Position numbers and translations under genes: made by a program
Notes under the pieces: model-generated
What the model saw: only the letters and a program-made list of their open reading frames with translations
Told to the model about the DNA's origin: nothing
Databases searched by the model: none
Assembly: GCA_937911045.1 (NCBI GenBank)
Contig: CALEPX010000003.1
Location: 62,001 to 126,000 of the forward strand
Direction of reading: 5' to 3'
DNA length: 64,000 nucleotides
Source of the DNA: an uncultured Fretibacterium sp.
GTDB lineage: Bacteria; Synergistota; Synergistia; Synergistales; Aminobacteriaceae
Shown here: piece after piece, positions 17,561 to 26,098 of the stretch
Position numbering within the stretch: the first letter of the stretch is position 1
How the letters are laid out: every line of letters starts with the position of its first letter

Positions 17561-17590
17561 TGGTTAATTCTGGTTAATTCTGGTTAATTC
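17561..17590. repeat. Three tandem copies of a 10-bp unit at the amidase stop codon
   Basis: TGGTTAATTC is repeated three times without change. The amidase stop codon lies in the last copy, so the repeats form the spacer to the GerMN gene and set the distance to its ribosome site. Confidence 0.9.
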
Positions 17591-19578
17591 AGATAATTCA
17601 TGATCCCGTTAGCCATTGCGCGTGCGATTCGCTGTTGATACGACGTGTCCAGCAATAATTTCGCCTCGTTCGGGTTCGTGCAAAATCCCGTTTCGAGCAA
17701 CACTGCCGGCATTCCCGCACCGCGAATCACGAAAAACGGAGCTTGAGCAACACGTTTCATCGGCAAATTCTCACGTTTACCTGCCTGGAACAACGCTGCT
17801 GCAAAATCTGTACTTTCGCTGATTTTATTATTCTGCTGCATGTCGCCCAAAATTCTCAGCAACATTTCCGTCCGCCTGTCAACATTCGCAACGTCAACAC
17901 CTTTACCTTCGACGTATTCGCGATTTTCGATTTTTGCCAGATTCAGAGCGTCCTTGTCAGTTGGAAGAGCCATGATGTAAATCTCGAATCCCGAAGTTGT
18001 TTTTCTCGCGGGCAATGCGTTCACGTGAACACTCACGAATAAATCAGCGTCGGTGTTATTCGCAATATCCGTGCGTTCCTGCAATTTCAAGTACACGTCA
18101 GTTCTGCGCGTCATGATTACGTTCAAGCCACGAGATTTCAGTTCGCGTTCGAGCAATAATCCGATATTCAGATTCACGTTTTTCTCGGTCACACCGTTAG
18201 CTGAAGTCCCCGGGTCTTTGCCGCCATGTCCGGGATCGATTACAACTGTGCGTCTTCCGTTACGATTTCTGCGCGGTTGATTTGAAGTCGCAGTCGGTGT
18301 CAACGGGATCGTAATTTCTGACGGAGGCGTTCCAGTGTAGGCAGGTTTTGTGCGCGTTGTCTGCGGAAGATTTATGTTAATCACGGGGTCAGGTTTCTGT
18401 TGAGTTTTGGCTTTAGGATTACTATCCGGGATCGTTAATTGTGGTGCTGGTGGTGTCGGTGGAATGAGAGACGGCTGCGGAGTTCGTGCAACAGTTGAAG
18501 TATTCGCCGAATTCAAAATCGCAACTTCCGGCGCAAAATAGAAATCCAGAACTATTCGCCGCGGTGAAGAGAGCGTCATTTTCTCGATCTTGATATAGCG
18601 TGACGTTGTGAAAGCGAGAATCGTTCCTGTGCTTGACGGTCTGAGTTCGGATTTCACGTTTTCGTACGGAGACGGCACACCCTCGACATTACCTGAACTT
18701 GCCGCGAAAAACAAATGCAACTCATTCGCATTCACCAGTTCGACTTGCGGATCAGAATTTTCGTCCGTATCGACAACTGCACGAATGCGTTTATGCGAGC
18801 CGGAATTTACGCTGCTCCATCGGACAGATTGCAGATTACCCGAATAACTCGCAGATTTCGGAGATTTCGCGTCATCCGGAGTAAACGTTTGCATTCTTGG
18901 CTGAGATTTCGCGCTGGATTTTGCGACAGGCTGAGACTGAGTTTGCGTTTTCACAGAAGCCGGATTAGAAACCGTAGCTTGTGTTCGTTGAGCTGTTGGC
19001 TCTGGAATTTTCGCTGACTGAGCAGGAGCCGAATTAGAAACCGGAGCTTGCGTTCGTTGAGTTGCTGGCTCTGGAATTTTCGCTGACTGTTGCTGTTCTT
19101 CGTCGACATTCCCGAAATCTAATTCACTCGCTGAACGTGCTGTCACTCGCGTAGAGACATATCCCGAACTTTTAGCGAATCGCAATCTGTCAGTTCGCGC
19201 TAATCCGACCGAACTCTGGAACAACGCCGCAACACTCTGAGTATCAAGCCAGAATTTCCCGTCACGTTCAACCGGAGCAGAATACAACGGAATAATCGCA
19301 AATCCTCGCCACGCAGCCGCAGAATTTAACACGACGCGCAGATTTTCAGAGCCACGACGCAGCAACAATTCCTCATTTGAGCGCGAAAACGAGAATCCCA
19401 AAATCGCCCCCGTATCCTCAATCGGAACGAGAGTATTTGCACCATCCTCAACACTCATGACCGAACCGAGCGTGTATGTTCCGCGATACAACGTTACATC
19501 AGCGAATGCACACGACCCAGCAAGAATTATCACGCATATTATCAGAATGCCGAGGAAAAATTTCTTGTAACACGCCAA
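17584..19578 (-). CDS. Exported N-acetylmuramoyl-L-alanine amidase with AMIN-like N-terminal region
   Basis: At 664 residues this is long for the family. A signal peptide (residues 1-27, FFLGILIICVIILAGSCAFA) sends it to the periplasm. A copper-amine-oxidase-like/AMIN region follows, then a Pro/Gln/Ser/Thr-rich linker that includes a near-exact duplicate (AKIPEPATQRTQAPVSNSA and AKIPEPTAQRTQATVSNPA). A second AMIN-like module (VRWSSVNSGSHKRIRAVVDT) and the Amidase_3 domain complete it: VVIDPGHGGKDPG with zinc His, GVTEKNVNLNIGLLLERELKSRG, FVSVHVNA and PAVLLETGFCTN with the catalytic Glu. It cuts the amide bond between MurNAc and peptide. TTG start; GGAGG lies about 13 nt upstream. It follows cheW by 2 nt. 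Confidence 0.93.
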   Translation of the reverse strand: MACYKKFFLGILIICVIILAGSCAFADVTLYRGTYTLGSVMSVEDGANTLVPIEDTGAILGFSFSRSNEELLLRRGSENLRVVLNSAAAWRGFAIIPLYSAPVERDGKFWLDTQSVAALFQSSVGLARTDRLRFAKSSGYVSTRVTARSASELDFGNVDEEQQQSAKIPEPATQRTQAPVSNSAPAQSAKIPEPTAQRTQATVSNPASVKTQTQSQPVAKSSAKSQPRMQTFTPDDAKSPKSASYSGNLQSVRWSSVNSGSHKRIRAVVDTDENSDPQVELVNANELHLFFAASSGNVEGVPSPYENVKSELRPSSTGTILAFTTSRYIKIEKMTLSSPRRIVLDFYFAPEVAILNSANTSTVARTPQPSLIPPTPPAPQLTIPDSNPKAKTQQKPDPVININLPQTTRTKPAYTGTPPSEITIPLTPTATSNQPRRNRNGRRTVVIDPGHGGKDPGTSANGVTEKNVNLNIGLLLERELKSRGLNVIMTRRTDVYLKLQERTDIANNTDADLFVSVHVNALPARKTTSGFEIYIMALPTDKDALNLAKIENREYVEGKGVDVANVDRRTEMLLRILGDMQQNNKISESTDFAAALFQAGKRENLPMKRVAQAPFFVIRGAGMPAVLLETGFCTNPNEAKLLLDTSYQQRIARAMANGIMNYLN

Positions 19579-19580
19579 AA

Positions 19581-20105
19581 CTATTCGTTTTCCTCCTGGA
19601 GAATATAATCAAGCTCAAACAAGCTCGACACATCAAGCAATAATATTAATCTCTCGTCTGACGGTTTCGCTACCCATAAAACATAACGCTTATCCATTGC
19701 AGATGACAGTTTCGTTGCAGGCTCAAGCTGTGTATCGTAAATCGTGCGGACTTCCCGAACTGAGTTCACGATAATTCCGAACGTTACATCACTAACTGCC
19801 AAAACTATAATTCTTGCTTCGTCTGTCAATGGCGAATTTACCATTCCGATTTTCATTTGCATGTCGAAAACTGGGACGATTGTTCCGCGAAGATTTATCA
19901 CGCCGCGAATATACGCCGGAGCATTTGGAACTCGCGTTATGAACGATGGCACGCGCACGATTTCACGAACCATGTTTACGTCAACACCGAAATTTTCGCG
20001 TCCGAGTGTGAATACAAGATTAATATGTTCTTCTCCGCGATAATCGACATCTAAGTCTAAATCCTGATTCTTGCGACCTGTAGTCATATTCTGAATGTCT
20101 GCCAA
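19581..20105 (-). CDS. cheW: Chemotaxis adaptor protein CheW
   Basis: A 174-residue CheW linking chemoreceptors to CheA. The core reads NLVFTLGRENFGVDVNMVREIVRVPSFITRVPNAPAYIRGVINLRGTIVPVFDMQMKIG, followed by IIVLAVSDVTFGIIVNSVREVR. I choose the TTG at 20105, with AAAGGAG about 11 nt upstream, over an upstream ATG at 20216 that would add a hydrophobic leader not found in this cytosolic family. It heads a run with cell-wall genes (amidase, GerMN, ddl) instead of other chemotaxis genes. Confidence 0.92.
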   Translation of the reverse strand: MADIQNMTTGRKNQDLDLDVDYRGEEHINLVFTLGRENFGVDVNMVREIVRVPSFITRVPNAPAYIRGVINLRGTIVPVFDMQMKIGMVNSPLTDEARIIVLAVSDVTFGIIVNSVREVRTIYDTQLEPATKLSSAMDKRYVLWVAKPSDERLILLLDVSSLFELDYILQEENE

Positions 20106-20189
20106 AAAAATACATCTCCTTTGAGTTTCTGGTGCAAAAATAATTGCGTATATTATAAAGCTTTTGCTGCAAATGACAAAAACCAACAA

Positions 20190-20232
20190 AACAACTCCCC
20201 CGAATTTTCGCTTCATGATTCAGGAGAGTTGT
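20190..20232 (-). terminator. Terminator downstream of the ROK kinase gene
   Basis: CAACTC pairs with GAGTTG and the arms continue (ATTC with GAAT) with two mismatches. On the minus strand a T-rich run follows the hairpin. It ends the ptsH-ptsI-ROK transcript before the cheW promoter region. Confidence 0.6.
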
Positions 20233-20267
20233 CGTGCGTGTGAAAAAATTTCTGATGAGTATTCGTG

Positions 20268-21200
20268 TTAATTTTTCATCGCAGCTTCTTCAGCACTGAT
20301 TGCGAGTTTCAACGCGCCTTTGATTCCCTGACTGCCGTTCAGAGCTGCCGGGACAATATAGCTGTTGATGTTTCGTAATTCTTTTGTGTCGATGTAATTA
20401 TTTATATATTCGACGACGTTTTTGCGTACGAGCGGCAATAATTCTTTCTGGTGCAGAACGCCTCCGCCCATGATAATTTTCTGAGGGCTGAGTGTCAGGA
20501 TAATATCTGCAAGACCCTGAGCAATATATTTCGCTTCAAGTTCCCAGACTTCAGGTCTGTCGCTCAATTCACGCGCAGGTTTTCCCCAACGTGCCGCAAG
20601 TGCTGAACCGGACGCCATGCCTTCAAAACAAGTTCCGTGTGACGGACAATCGCCTTTGAAATCGTCACCAGCTTCGACTGACATTTTTATGTGACCGGCT
20701 TCAGCGTGTAACATTCCGTGCAGCAATTTGCCGTTGACCATCGCGCCAAGTCCGATACCCTTGCCGACTTTCACGTAAACCGCATCGTTAAGACCAACGC
20801 CAGCTCCCCAAGTAACTTCAGCTAAAAGCGAGCCGTTCGCGTCCGTGTCAAATCCAACGGGCAATTTCTCGTCACGATTCGCATTCAGCGCGTCAGTTAA
20901 AGTCTTGAGTAACGGGTATTTTCTCCACGCAATTTTCGGTGTGTTGAGAATGTCGCCGTAAGTCGAAGAAGCTTGTCTGACATCGACTGGCCCAAAACTG
21001 ATAATTCCGACTGACTTGAGATCTTTGTCTTTGAAGTAGTCCAGAATTTTCGCTACAGTTTCGTCCGGAGTAGTCGTCTCGATTACGGTCTGAGCCAGGA
21101 CTAAGCCGCTTGCGTCACCGACAGCGCAGATAGTTCTTGTACCGCCGACTTCGATAGCTCCGTAGCCTGATAATTTTTCGTTTTCAAGTTCATTGCTCAT
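20268..21200 (-). CDS. ROK-family sugar kinase (fructokinase-like)
   Basis: A 310-residue ROK kinase. The phosphate-binding motif GAIEVGGTRTICAVGD is at residues 14-29, followed by GFDTDANGSLLAEVTWGAG with the catalytic Asp, KVGKGIGLGAMVNGKLLHGMLHAEAGHI, and a zinc motif with H-x-x-C-x-E-G (CPSHGTCFEGMASG). The last two motifs and WGKPA fit bacterial fructokinases (YdhR/GmuE type). It would phosphorylate a hexose in the cytoplasm. Its ATG lies at the ptsI stop, so it is co-translated with ptsI, which suggests a sugar kinase tied to PTS general proteins. Substrate is inferred. Confidence 0.86.
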   Translation of the reverse strand: MSNELENEKLSGYGAIEVGGTRTICAVGDASGLVLAQTVIETTTPDETVAKILDYFKDKDLKSVGIISFGPVDVRQASSTYGDILNTPKIAWRKYPLLKTLTDALNANRDEKLPVGFDTDANGSLLAEVTWGAGVGLNDAVYVKVGKGIGLGAMVNGKLLHGMLHAEAGHIKMSVEAGDDFKGDCPSHGTCFEGMASGSALAARWGKPARELSDRPEVWELEAKYIAQGLADIILTLSPQKIIMGGGVLHQKELLPLVRKNVVEYINNYIDTKELRNINSYIVPAALNGSQGIKGALKLAISAEEAAMKN

Positions 21201-22960
21201 TAACTAAATAACCTCCCCAAAAATCCCTTTGGCTTCTCAGATTTTGCAGCAGATTCCGGAGCGTGTGCAGGTGCTGGAGCAGGTGCAGGTTTTACGGGTT
21301 CTGCTGGTTTAACTGGAGCCGCCGCGGGTTTCGCTAATTTTGACAGATCGGTTTTGCGAACGTTGCCTCTCAATGGCAGAATGCTCTTAGGATTCACTGA
21401 GAGTTCATCGACACCCATGCTCAGGAAAGTTTCGGTCAAGGAAGGATCTGCGCCCAATTCTCCGCAAATGCCAACCCAAGTGTGATGTCTGTGACCAGCT
21501 TCGATAGTTTCACGGATTAATCGCAAAACTGCCGGATGGTGCGTGTCCGAAAATCTTTCGAGATTCGCGCTCTGTCTGTCGATTGCACAAGTATATTGCG
21601 TTAAATCGTTCGTGCCGAGTGAGAAAAAGTCAACTTCTTCGGCTAATTCATCGGCACAAAGAGCTGCTGCCGGAGTTTCGATCATGATTCCGATCTCGAT
21701 TTTGTCGCCAATTTTCACGCCCTCGGATTCGAGTTCAGCTTTGCATTCGTCGAGAATCTTTTTGCACTCAAGGACTTCCCATTTGCTGATAATCATCGGG
21801 AACATGATTCCCAGATTACCGTAAGCCGACGCTCTGAGCAATGCGCGCAACTGACGCTTGAAGAAATCTACACGCGAGAGACAGATTCGAATTGCTCTGA
21901 AGCCTAACGCCGGATTATCTTCTTTGTCGAGCTGCATATAATCAATCGTTTTGTCCGCGCCGATGTCACACGTTCTGATTATGACCTGACGAGGAGCTAA
22001 TTTTTCGAGAACTTCTTTGTAGGCCGCGAATTGAGCGTCTTCGGTTGGATCGGTCTTGCTGTTGAGATAAACAAATTCTGATCTGAACAAGCCGACACCC
22101 TCTGCGTCATTATCGATTACGGCTTTGATGTCTTTCGGCCCGCCGATGTTCGCGTATAATCTGACTTTGCGACCGTCAACTGTGACACTTGGTTTGCCTT
22201 TGAGTTCCTGAAGAGCAGCTTCTTTCTTGAGATCGTCTTCGTGTTGGGCTGTTAATTTCTCGATAGTTTCCTGATCGGGTTCGATATGCAGGCAGGAATT
22301 ATACCCGTCGAGAATTGCGAATCGTCCGTCCCAGGATTCTTCGACATCAGGACACTGAATCAACGTCGGGAGATTCATGCTGCGTGCCAAAATTGCCGTG
22401 TGACTGTTTGAACTTCCAAGACGTGTGACGAGTCCGAGCAAAAGATTCTTGTCGAGTTTCACAGTTTCAGACGGAGCTAAATCCTCGGCTACAAGAATTG
22501 ACGGCTCAGATCCCTGAAGCGAATCCGTATCATTGCCGAATAATACGTCGAGCATTGAGTTTTTCAGGTCGATAACGTCCGCGCTGCGTGCCTGAAAATA
22601 CGGGTCGTTCATGTCACGGAACATCTGAGCTGCATTTTCGAAGCCTTCACGAACTGCGTATTCTGCCGTGTGAGATTCGCCGATGATTTCCTTGCATGAA
22701 TCGATCAAGTCTTCGTCATCGAGCATTAATTCATGAGCTTCAAAGATTCCCGCTGTGTCTTTTCTGCCCTCTTTGACTTCCTTCTCGAACAAGGCGTGTT
22801 GCTGCTGCTGAACTTTCACGCGAGCTGCCTCGAAACGATCCAATTCAGCGGCAATGTCATTGATCAAATTCTCATTGACTTCGTAAACCGGAACTTTGTA
22901 GAATTTGATTTTCCCGATCGCGATTCCGTTTACGATTTTGATACCTTTGAACGTTTGCAT
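21200..22960 (-). CDS. ptsI: PTS enzyme I with an Ala/Pro-rich C-terminal tail
   Basis: This phosphoenolpyruvate-protein phosphotransferase has 586 residues and starts the PTS phosphate relay to HPr. The phospho-histidine is H187 in LGSSNSHTAILARSM. The PEP-binding barrel is complete (VGLFRSEFVYLN; ALGFRAIRICL; GIMIETPAAALCADELA; SLGTNDLTQYTCAIDRQ; GICGELGADP). After the core ends near residue 545 there is an extra ~42-residue tail of PVKPAEPVKPAPAPAPA type ending PKGFLGRLFS, which normal EI lacks. Its start follows ptsH by 43 nt. No enzyme II gene occurs in the window. Confidence 0.96.
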   Translation of the reverse strand: MQTFKGIKIVNGIAIGKIKFYKVPVYEVNENLINDIAAELDRFEAARVKVQQQQHALFEKEVKEGRKDTAGIFEAHELMLDDEDLIDSCKEIIGESHTAEYAVREGFENAAQMFRDMNDPYFQARSADVIDLKNSMLDVLFGNDTDSLQGSEPSILVAEDLAPSETVKLDKNLLLGLVTRLGSSNSHTAILARSMNLPTLIQCPDVEESWDGRFAILDGYNSCLHIEPDQETIEKLTAQHEDDLKKEAALQELKGKPSVTVDGRKVRLYANIGGPKDIKAVIDNDAEGVGLFRSEFVYLNSKTDPTEDAQFAAYKEVLEKLAPRQVIIRTCDIGADKTIDYMQLDKEDNPALGFRAIRICLSRVDFFKRQLRALLRASAYGNLGIMFPMIISKWEVLECKKILDECKAELESEGVKIGDKIEIGIMIETPAAALCADELAEEVDFFSLGTNDLTQYTCAIDRQSANLERFSDTHHPAVLRLIRETIEAGHRHHTWVGICGELGADPSLTETFLSMGVDELSVNPKSILPLRGNVRKTDLSKLAKPAAAPVKPAEPVKPAPAPAPAHAPESAAKSEKPKGFLGRLFS

Positions 22961-23003
22961 AATAAATTTCCTGAACTATTCCTGAACTAGTTAGTTAGTG
23001 AGA

Positions 23004-23261
23004 TTACATGTTTTCTTTCATGAACTTCTCGACGGCGGCGGCGCAAGCTTCCTCGTCCTCACCCTCGACAGTTACGGTTACTTCATCGCCCTGAACGATT
23101 CCCATTCCCATGAGTTTCATGAGTGACGTAGCTTTTGCAGATTTGTCGCCCTTGATGAACGTTACGGTGCTTTTGAACTGCTTGGCTTCTTTTACGAGAA
23201 TGCCTGCTGGACGTGCGTGAATGCCTACTGGGTCTGTGATTACGTATGCAAATGTTTTCAT
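23004..23261 (-). CDS. ptsH: PTS phosphocarrier protein HPr
   Basis: An 85-residue HPr. The phospho-accepting His15 lies in DPVGIHARPAG, and Ser46 (KATSLMKLMGMGI) occupies the position that HPr kinase modifies in Gram-positive bacteria. It carries phosphate from enzyme I to enzyme II. An AAAGGAAG ribosome site precedes the ATG. The gene heads ptsH-ptsI-ROK from a good promoter in the divergent gap with the nucleoside kinase gene. Confidence 0.97.
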   Translation of the reverse strand: MKTFAYVITDPVGIHARPAGILVKEAKQFKSTVTFIKGDKSAKATSLMKLMGMGIVQGDEVTVTVEGEDEEACAAAVEKFMKENM

Positions 23262-23306
23262 GATTGTTAATGCTTCCTTTCACTCAAAAAATATTTTCAT
23301 TAGCAA

Positions 23307-23336
23307 ATTATAATATATTCTGGTGTAAAATCGCAA
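23307..23336 (-). promoter_or_regulatory. Sigma-70 promoter of ptsH-ptsI
   Basis: On the minus strand TTGCGA (23336-23331) and a perfect TATAAT (23312-23307) are 18 nt apart, about 45 nt upstream of the ptsH start. I see no CRE-like or other operator that I can name. Confidence 0.65.
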
Positions 23337-23392
23337 TTCTCGCGTGCTATTATAATAAGCATGAAATTTTTCGAGAAGGTGTTAATACAAGA

Positions 23393-25078
23393 ATGGCGTT
23401 TACTGTCTGTGTTTTGACGGCAGCATTGAAAAGGGATCAATATATTGCGAGTTATATTGCTGGCGAATCTCCGGTGACGGGTCATGACGTTATGTCCGAA
23501 ATGATCTCTCGACACGGAATGCCTCAGAGAAAAGTTATCGCATGGTTCGTGAATAATTACACACGCCCGTTGGATTGGGTGATTGACGAGGACGCTACGG
23601 TTGAATTTATCATGACGAACTCGCCAGTCGGAATGAGAATTTATAAACGCTCGCTGAATTTTCTGCTGGTGTGCGCGTGTGCGAAAGTTCTCGGGAAAAA
23701 AGCTTGCTTGAGACATTCGCTTGCTGACGGACATTACTGGGAATTTGAGAATGATTCAGTCACGCAATCTGACATCGACAAAATCAAAGCCGAAATGAAT
23801 GATATTATCCGCAGAGATTCCGTAATTTCACGAGAGATTCTGACGATTGACAAAGCGCGACAGGTTTTCCAGCGTCAGGACGAAAGCGAAATTGCAGAAT
23901 TATTCGTGCGGGCGAATCTTGATCCGGTTGAAGTTTACAGATTGGGCGATCGTTACGGATATTATTGCGGCGGAACTCTTGCGCCATCAACGGGATTGCT
24001 GCGGACGTTTGATCTGGTTCTGTACGAGCAGGGAATGCTGCTGCGATTCCCAAGTGAAGAAAGTAATAACCCCGATGAGATTCCAGAATTGAAGATCGAG
24101 CCATCAATGGGCAAAGTGTTTTTTGATTACGCGAATTGGCTGCAAATTTTGGACTTGAATTACCTGAACAAACTTCATCACAGAGTTACAGAAGGGAAAG
24201 TTCAGGAGCTTGTGTTGATTGCTGAAGCGTTTCATTCGCAGAGACTGGGGAATATTGCCGAAGATATTGCGTCGCGTCCTGTGAAAGTCGTAACGATTGC
24301 TGGGCCGTCTGGTTCTGGCAAAACGACTTTTTCTGAACGTTTGAAAGTCCAGTTAATGGTCTGCGGAAAAACTCCGGTGACGCTGCCGTTGGATAATTAT
24401 TTCAAAGAGCGCGAGGATTCTCCCAAAGATGCTAACGGTGAATATGATTATGAACGGATTGATGCGTTGGATCTGGAATTGCTCTCGGATAATTTGTCGC
24501 GGATTCTTAACGGCGAAGAAGTTGTCACACCAGTTTATAATTTCATAACCGGCAAGAAAGAACCCGGCAAGAAAATCAAACTGAAACCATCGGACGTTTT
24601 AATAATGGAAGGTATTCACGGATTGAACGATCAGATTTTGGCGATGATACCGGAAAACGCGCGTTACGGAGTGTTCGTGTCACCGTTGACGGGAATTTGC
24701 ATCGATCCGCACAATCGAACAAGCACGGGCGATAATCGTTTACTGCGGCGAATCATTCGGGATTACAGAACTCGCGGAAAATCTGCACAAGTCACGCTCG
24801 AAGTTTACCCGAAAGTTATCATGGGTGCGAAGAAATATATTTTCCCGTATCGCAACCGAGCCGACGCATTATTCAACTCAGCATTGCCGTATGAACTCGG
24901 AGTTTTGAAACCGTATGTCGAACCGTTGCTGCACACTGTTGACGAAAATTCCTCGGTGTTCAGTGAAGCTCTGAGATTGCTTAATATTCTGAGATTTGTT
25001 CCGGCGATTAATAACGATGGCATACCGAATAATTCTGTTATACGCGAATTTATCGGCGGAAGCTGTCTTGACGTGTAG
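23393..25078 (+). CDS. Nucleoside (uridine-type) kinase with N-terminal threonyl-tRNA-synthetase-like region
   Basis: A 561-residue protein. The N-terminal half has a TGS/SAD-like arrangement known from threonyl-tRNA synthetases (VEFIMTNSPVGMRIYKRSLNFLLVCACAKV ... CLRHSLADGHYWEF). The C-terminal ~280 residues are a uridine-kinase P-loop domain: Walker A IAGPSGSGKTTFSERL, LPLDNYFKEREDSPKD and VLIMEGIHGLN. This combination is a known family in anaerobes, though its substrate is poorly defined. The ATG at 23393 gives the conserved start; GAGAAGGTG is about 13 nt upstream. cbiB follows after 17 nt. Confidence 0.88.
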   Translation: MAFTVCVLTAALKRDQYIASYIAGESPVTGHDVMSEMISRHGMPQRKVIAWFVNNYTRPLDWVIDEDATVEFIMTNSPVGMRIYKRSLNFLLVCACAKVLGKKACLRHSLADGHYWEFENDSVTQSDIDKIKAEMNDIIRRDSVISREILTIDKARQVFQRQDESEIAELFVRANLDPVEVYRLGDRYGYYCGGTLAPSTGLLRTFDLVLYEQGMLLRFPSEESNNPDEIPELKIEPSMGKVFFDYANWLQILDLNYLNKLHHRVTEGKVQELVLIAEAFHSQRLGNIAEDIASRPVKVVTIAGPSGSGKTTFSERLKVQLMVCGKTPVTLPLDNYFKEREDSPKDANGEYDYERIDALDLELLSDNLSRILNGEEVVTPVYNFITGKKEPGKKIKLKPSDVLIMEGIHGLNDQILAMIPENARYGVFVSPLTGICIDPHNRTSTGDNRLLRRIIRDYRTRGKSAQVTLEVYPKVIMGAKKYIFPYRNRADALFNSALPYELGVLKPYVEPLLHTVDENSSVFSEALRLLNILRFVPAINNDGIPNNSVIREFIGGSCLDV

Positions 25079-25095
25079 AGACTTGAGATCCTGAA

Positions 25096-26049
25096 TTGGA
25101 ATTTGCGCTGATATTTTGCACGGCGATTCTTCTGGATAATATTCTGGGAGATTCGCTGCGGATAATTCAGATAATTCATCCGGTGATTCTGATCGGGCAA
25201 GTCATAAATTTCCTTCGCGCGAGAATCTTCAGGGAAGAGAATTTTGCGAACGGGTTATTAATCTGCGTTTGTGTTGTGGCGACGTCCGGTGTAACAGCCG
25301 GATTTTTGTTAGGGATTTTTCCGGAGAAGCTGCGGTTTGTCGCGAAGATTTATGCGTTATATGCTGCGATTGCGTGGCGCGATTTGAAAGACGAGACGTT
25401 TGTGATTTACGAGAGTTTAGCGAATCATAATCTGGAACTTGCGAAAATTTTTCTGGCTAGAGTAGTCGGGCGTGATGTTGCGAATCTGGACGCGATTGGG
25501 ATTTCGAGAGCTGCGATTGAGACTGTTGCTGAAAATTCTGTTGACGCGATTTTCTCGGTGATGTTTTGGGCATTAATCGGCAATATTCTGAATCATGAAT
25601 ACGGCGCGTATATTTGCGTTTGGCTTTTCAAAGCTGCGAGTACGTTGGACTCAATGATTGGTTACGAGGCGTTCGGGAAATTCGGATTTTGCAGCGCGAG
25701 GCTTGATGACGTTATGAATTTTTTGCCGGCGCGAATCGGTGGACTTGCGATAATTTTTTCGGGGAAATTTTTGGGGAATAAATTCGCGGATCCCTTGAGA
25801 ATATTCCTGCGAGATCGTCTCAAGCACAAAAGCCCAAATTCCGCACACGGTGAAGCTGCTTTTGCCGGAGTTTTGAAAATTCGTCTCGGAGGCGGAGCGT
25901 ATTATTCCGGGGAATTTTCTTCGCGTGAATTTTTGGGAGCGGAATTTCGAGAGCCTGAACCACTTGATATTTTGCGGGCGCACAGATTGCTGGATATTTC
26001 TGCATCGATATTTGCGATTATGTGCGTATTAATTGCGATTTGCGTGTAA
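25096..26049 (+). CDS. cbiB: Adenosylcobinamide-phosphate synthase (cobalamin biosynthesis membrane protein)
   Basis: A 317-residue integral membrane protein of the CbiB/CobD family, which attaches the aminopropanol arm to adenosylcobyric acid. Signatures: LDNILGDSLRIIQIIHPVILIGQVI at the N-terminus, VGRDVANLDAIGISRAAIETVAENSVDAIFSVMFWALIG in the middle, KAASTLDSMIGYEAFGKFG, and the RLGGGAYYSGE stretch near the end. TTG start; the ribosome site is weak, consistent with coupling to the kinase gene 17 nt upstream. No other cobalamin gene and no cobalamin riboswitch are seen near it. Confidence 0.93.
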   Translation: MEFALIFCTAILLDNILGDSLRIIQIIHPVILIGQVINFLRARIFREENFANGLLICVCVVATSGVTAGFLLGIFPEKLRFVAKIYALYAAIAWRDLKDETFVIYESLANHNLELAKIFLARVVGRDVANLDAIGISRAAIETVAENSVDAIFSVMFWALIGNILNHEYGAYICVWLFKAASTLDSMIGYEAFGKFGFCSARLDDVMNFLPARIGGLAIIFSGKFLGNKFADPLRIFLRDRLKHKSPNSAHGEAAFAGVLKIRLGGGAYYSGEFSSREFLGAEFREPEPLDILRAHRLLDISASIFAIMCVLIAICV

Positions 26050-26098
26050 AATGTGAAGTGTGAAAAGTTATTTCGAATTCGTTAAGGGGAGATTTTGA

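Noticed and set aside
23264..23392. 43-residue N-terminal extension of the nucleoside kinase
   Set aside because: It overlaps the ptsH promoter region and lacks a ribosome site; the ATG at 23393 gives the conserved start.
25079..25095. A cobalamin riboswitch before cbiB
   Set aside because: Only 17 nt separate it from the preceding gene; no such structure fits.
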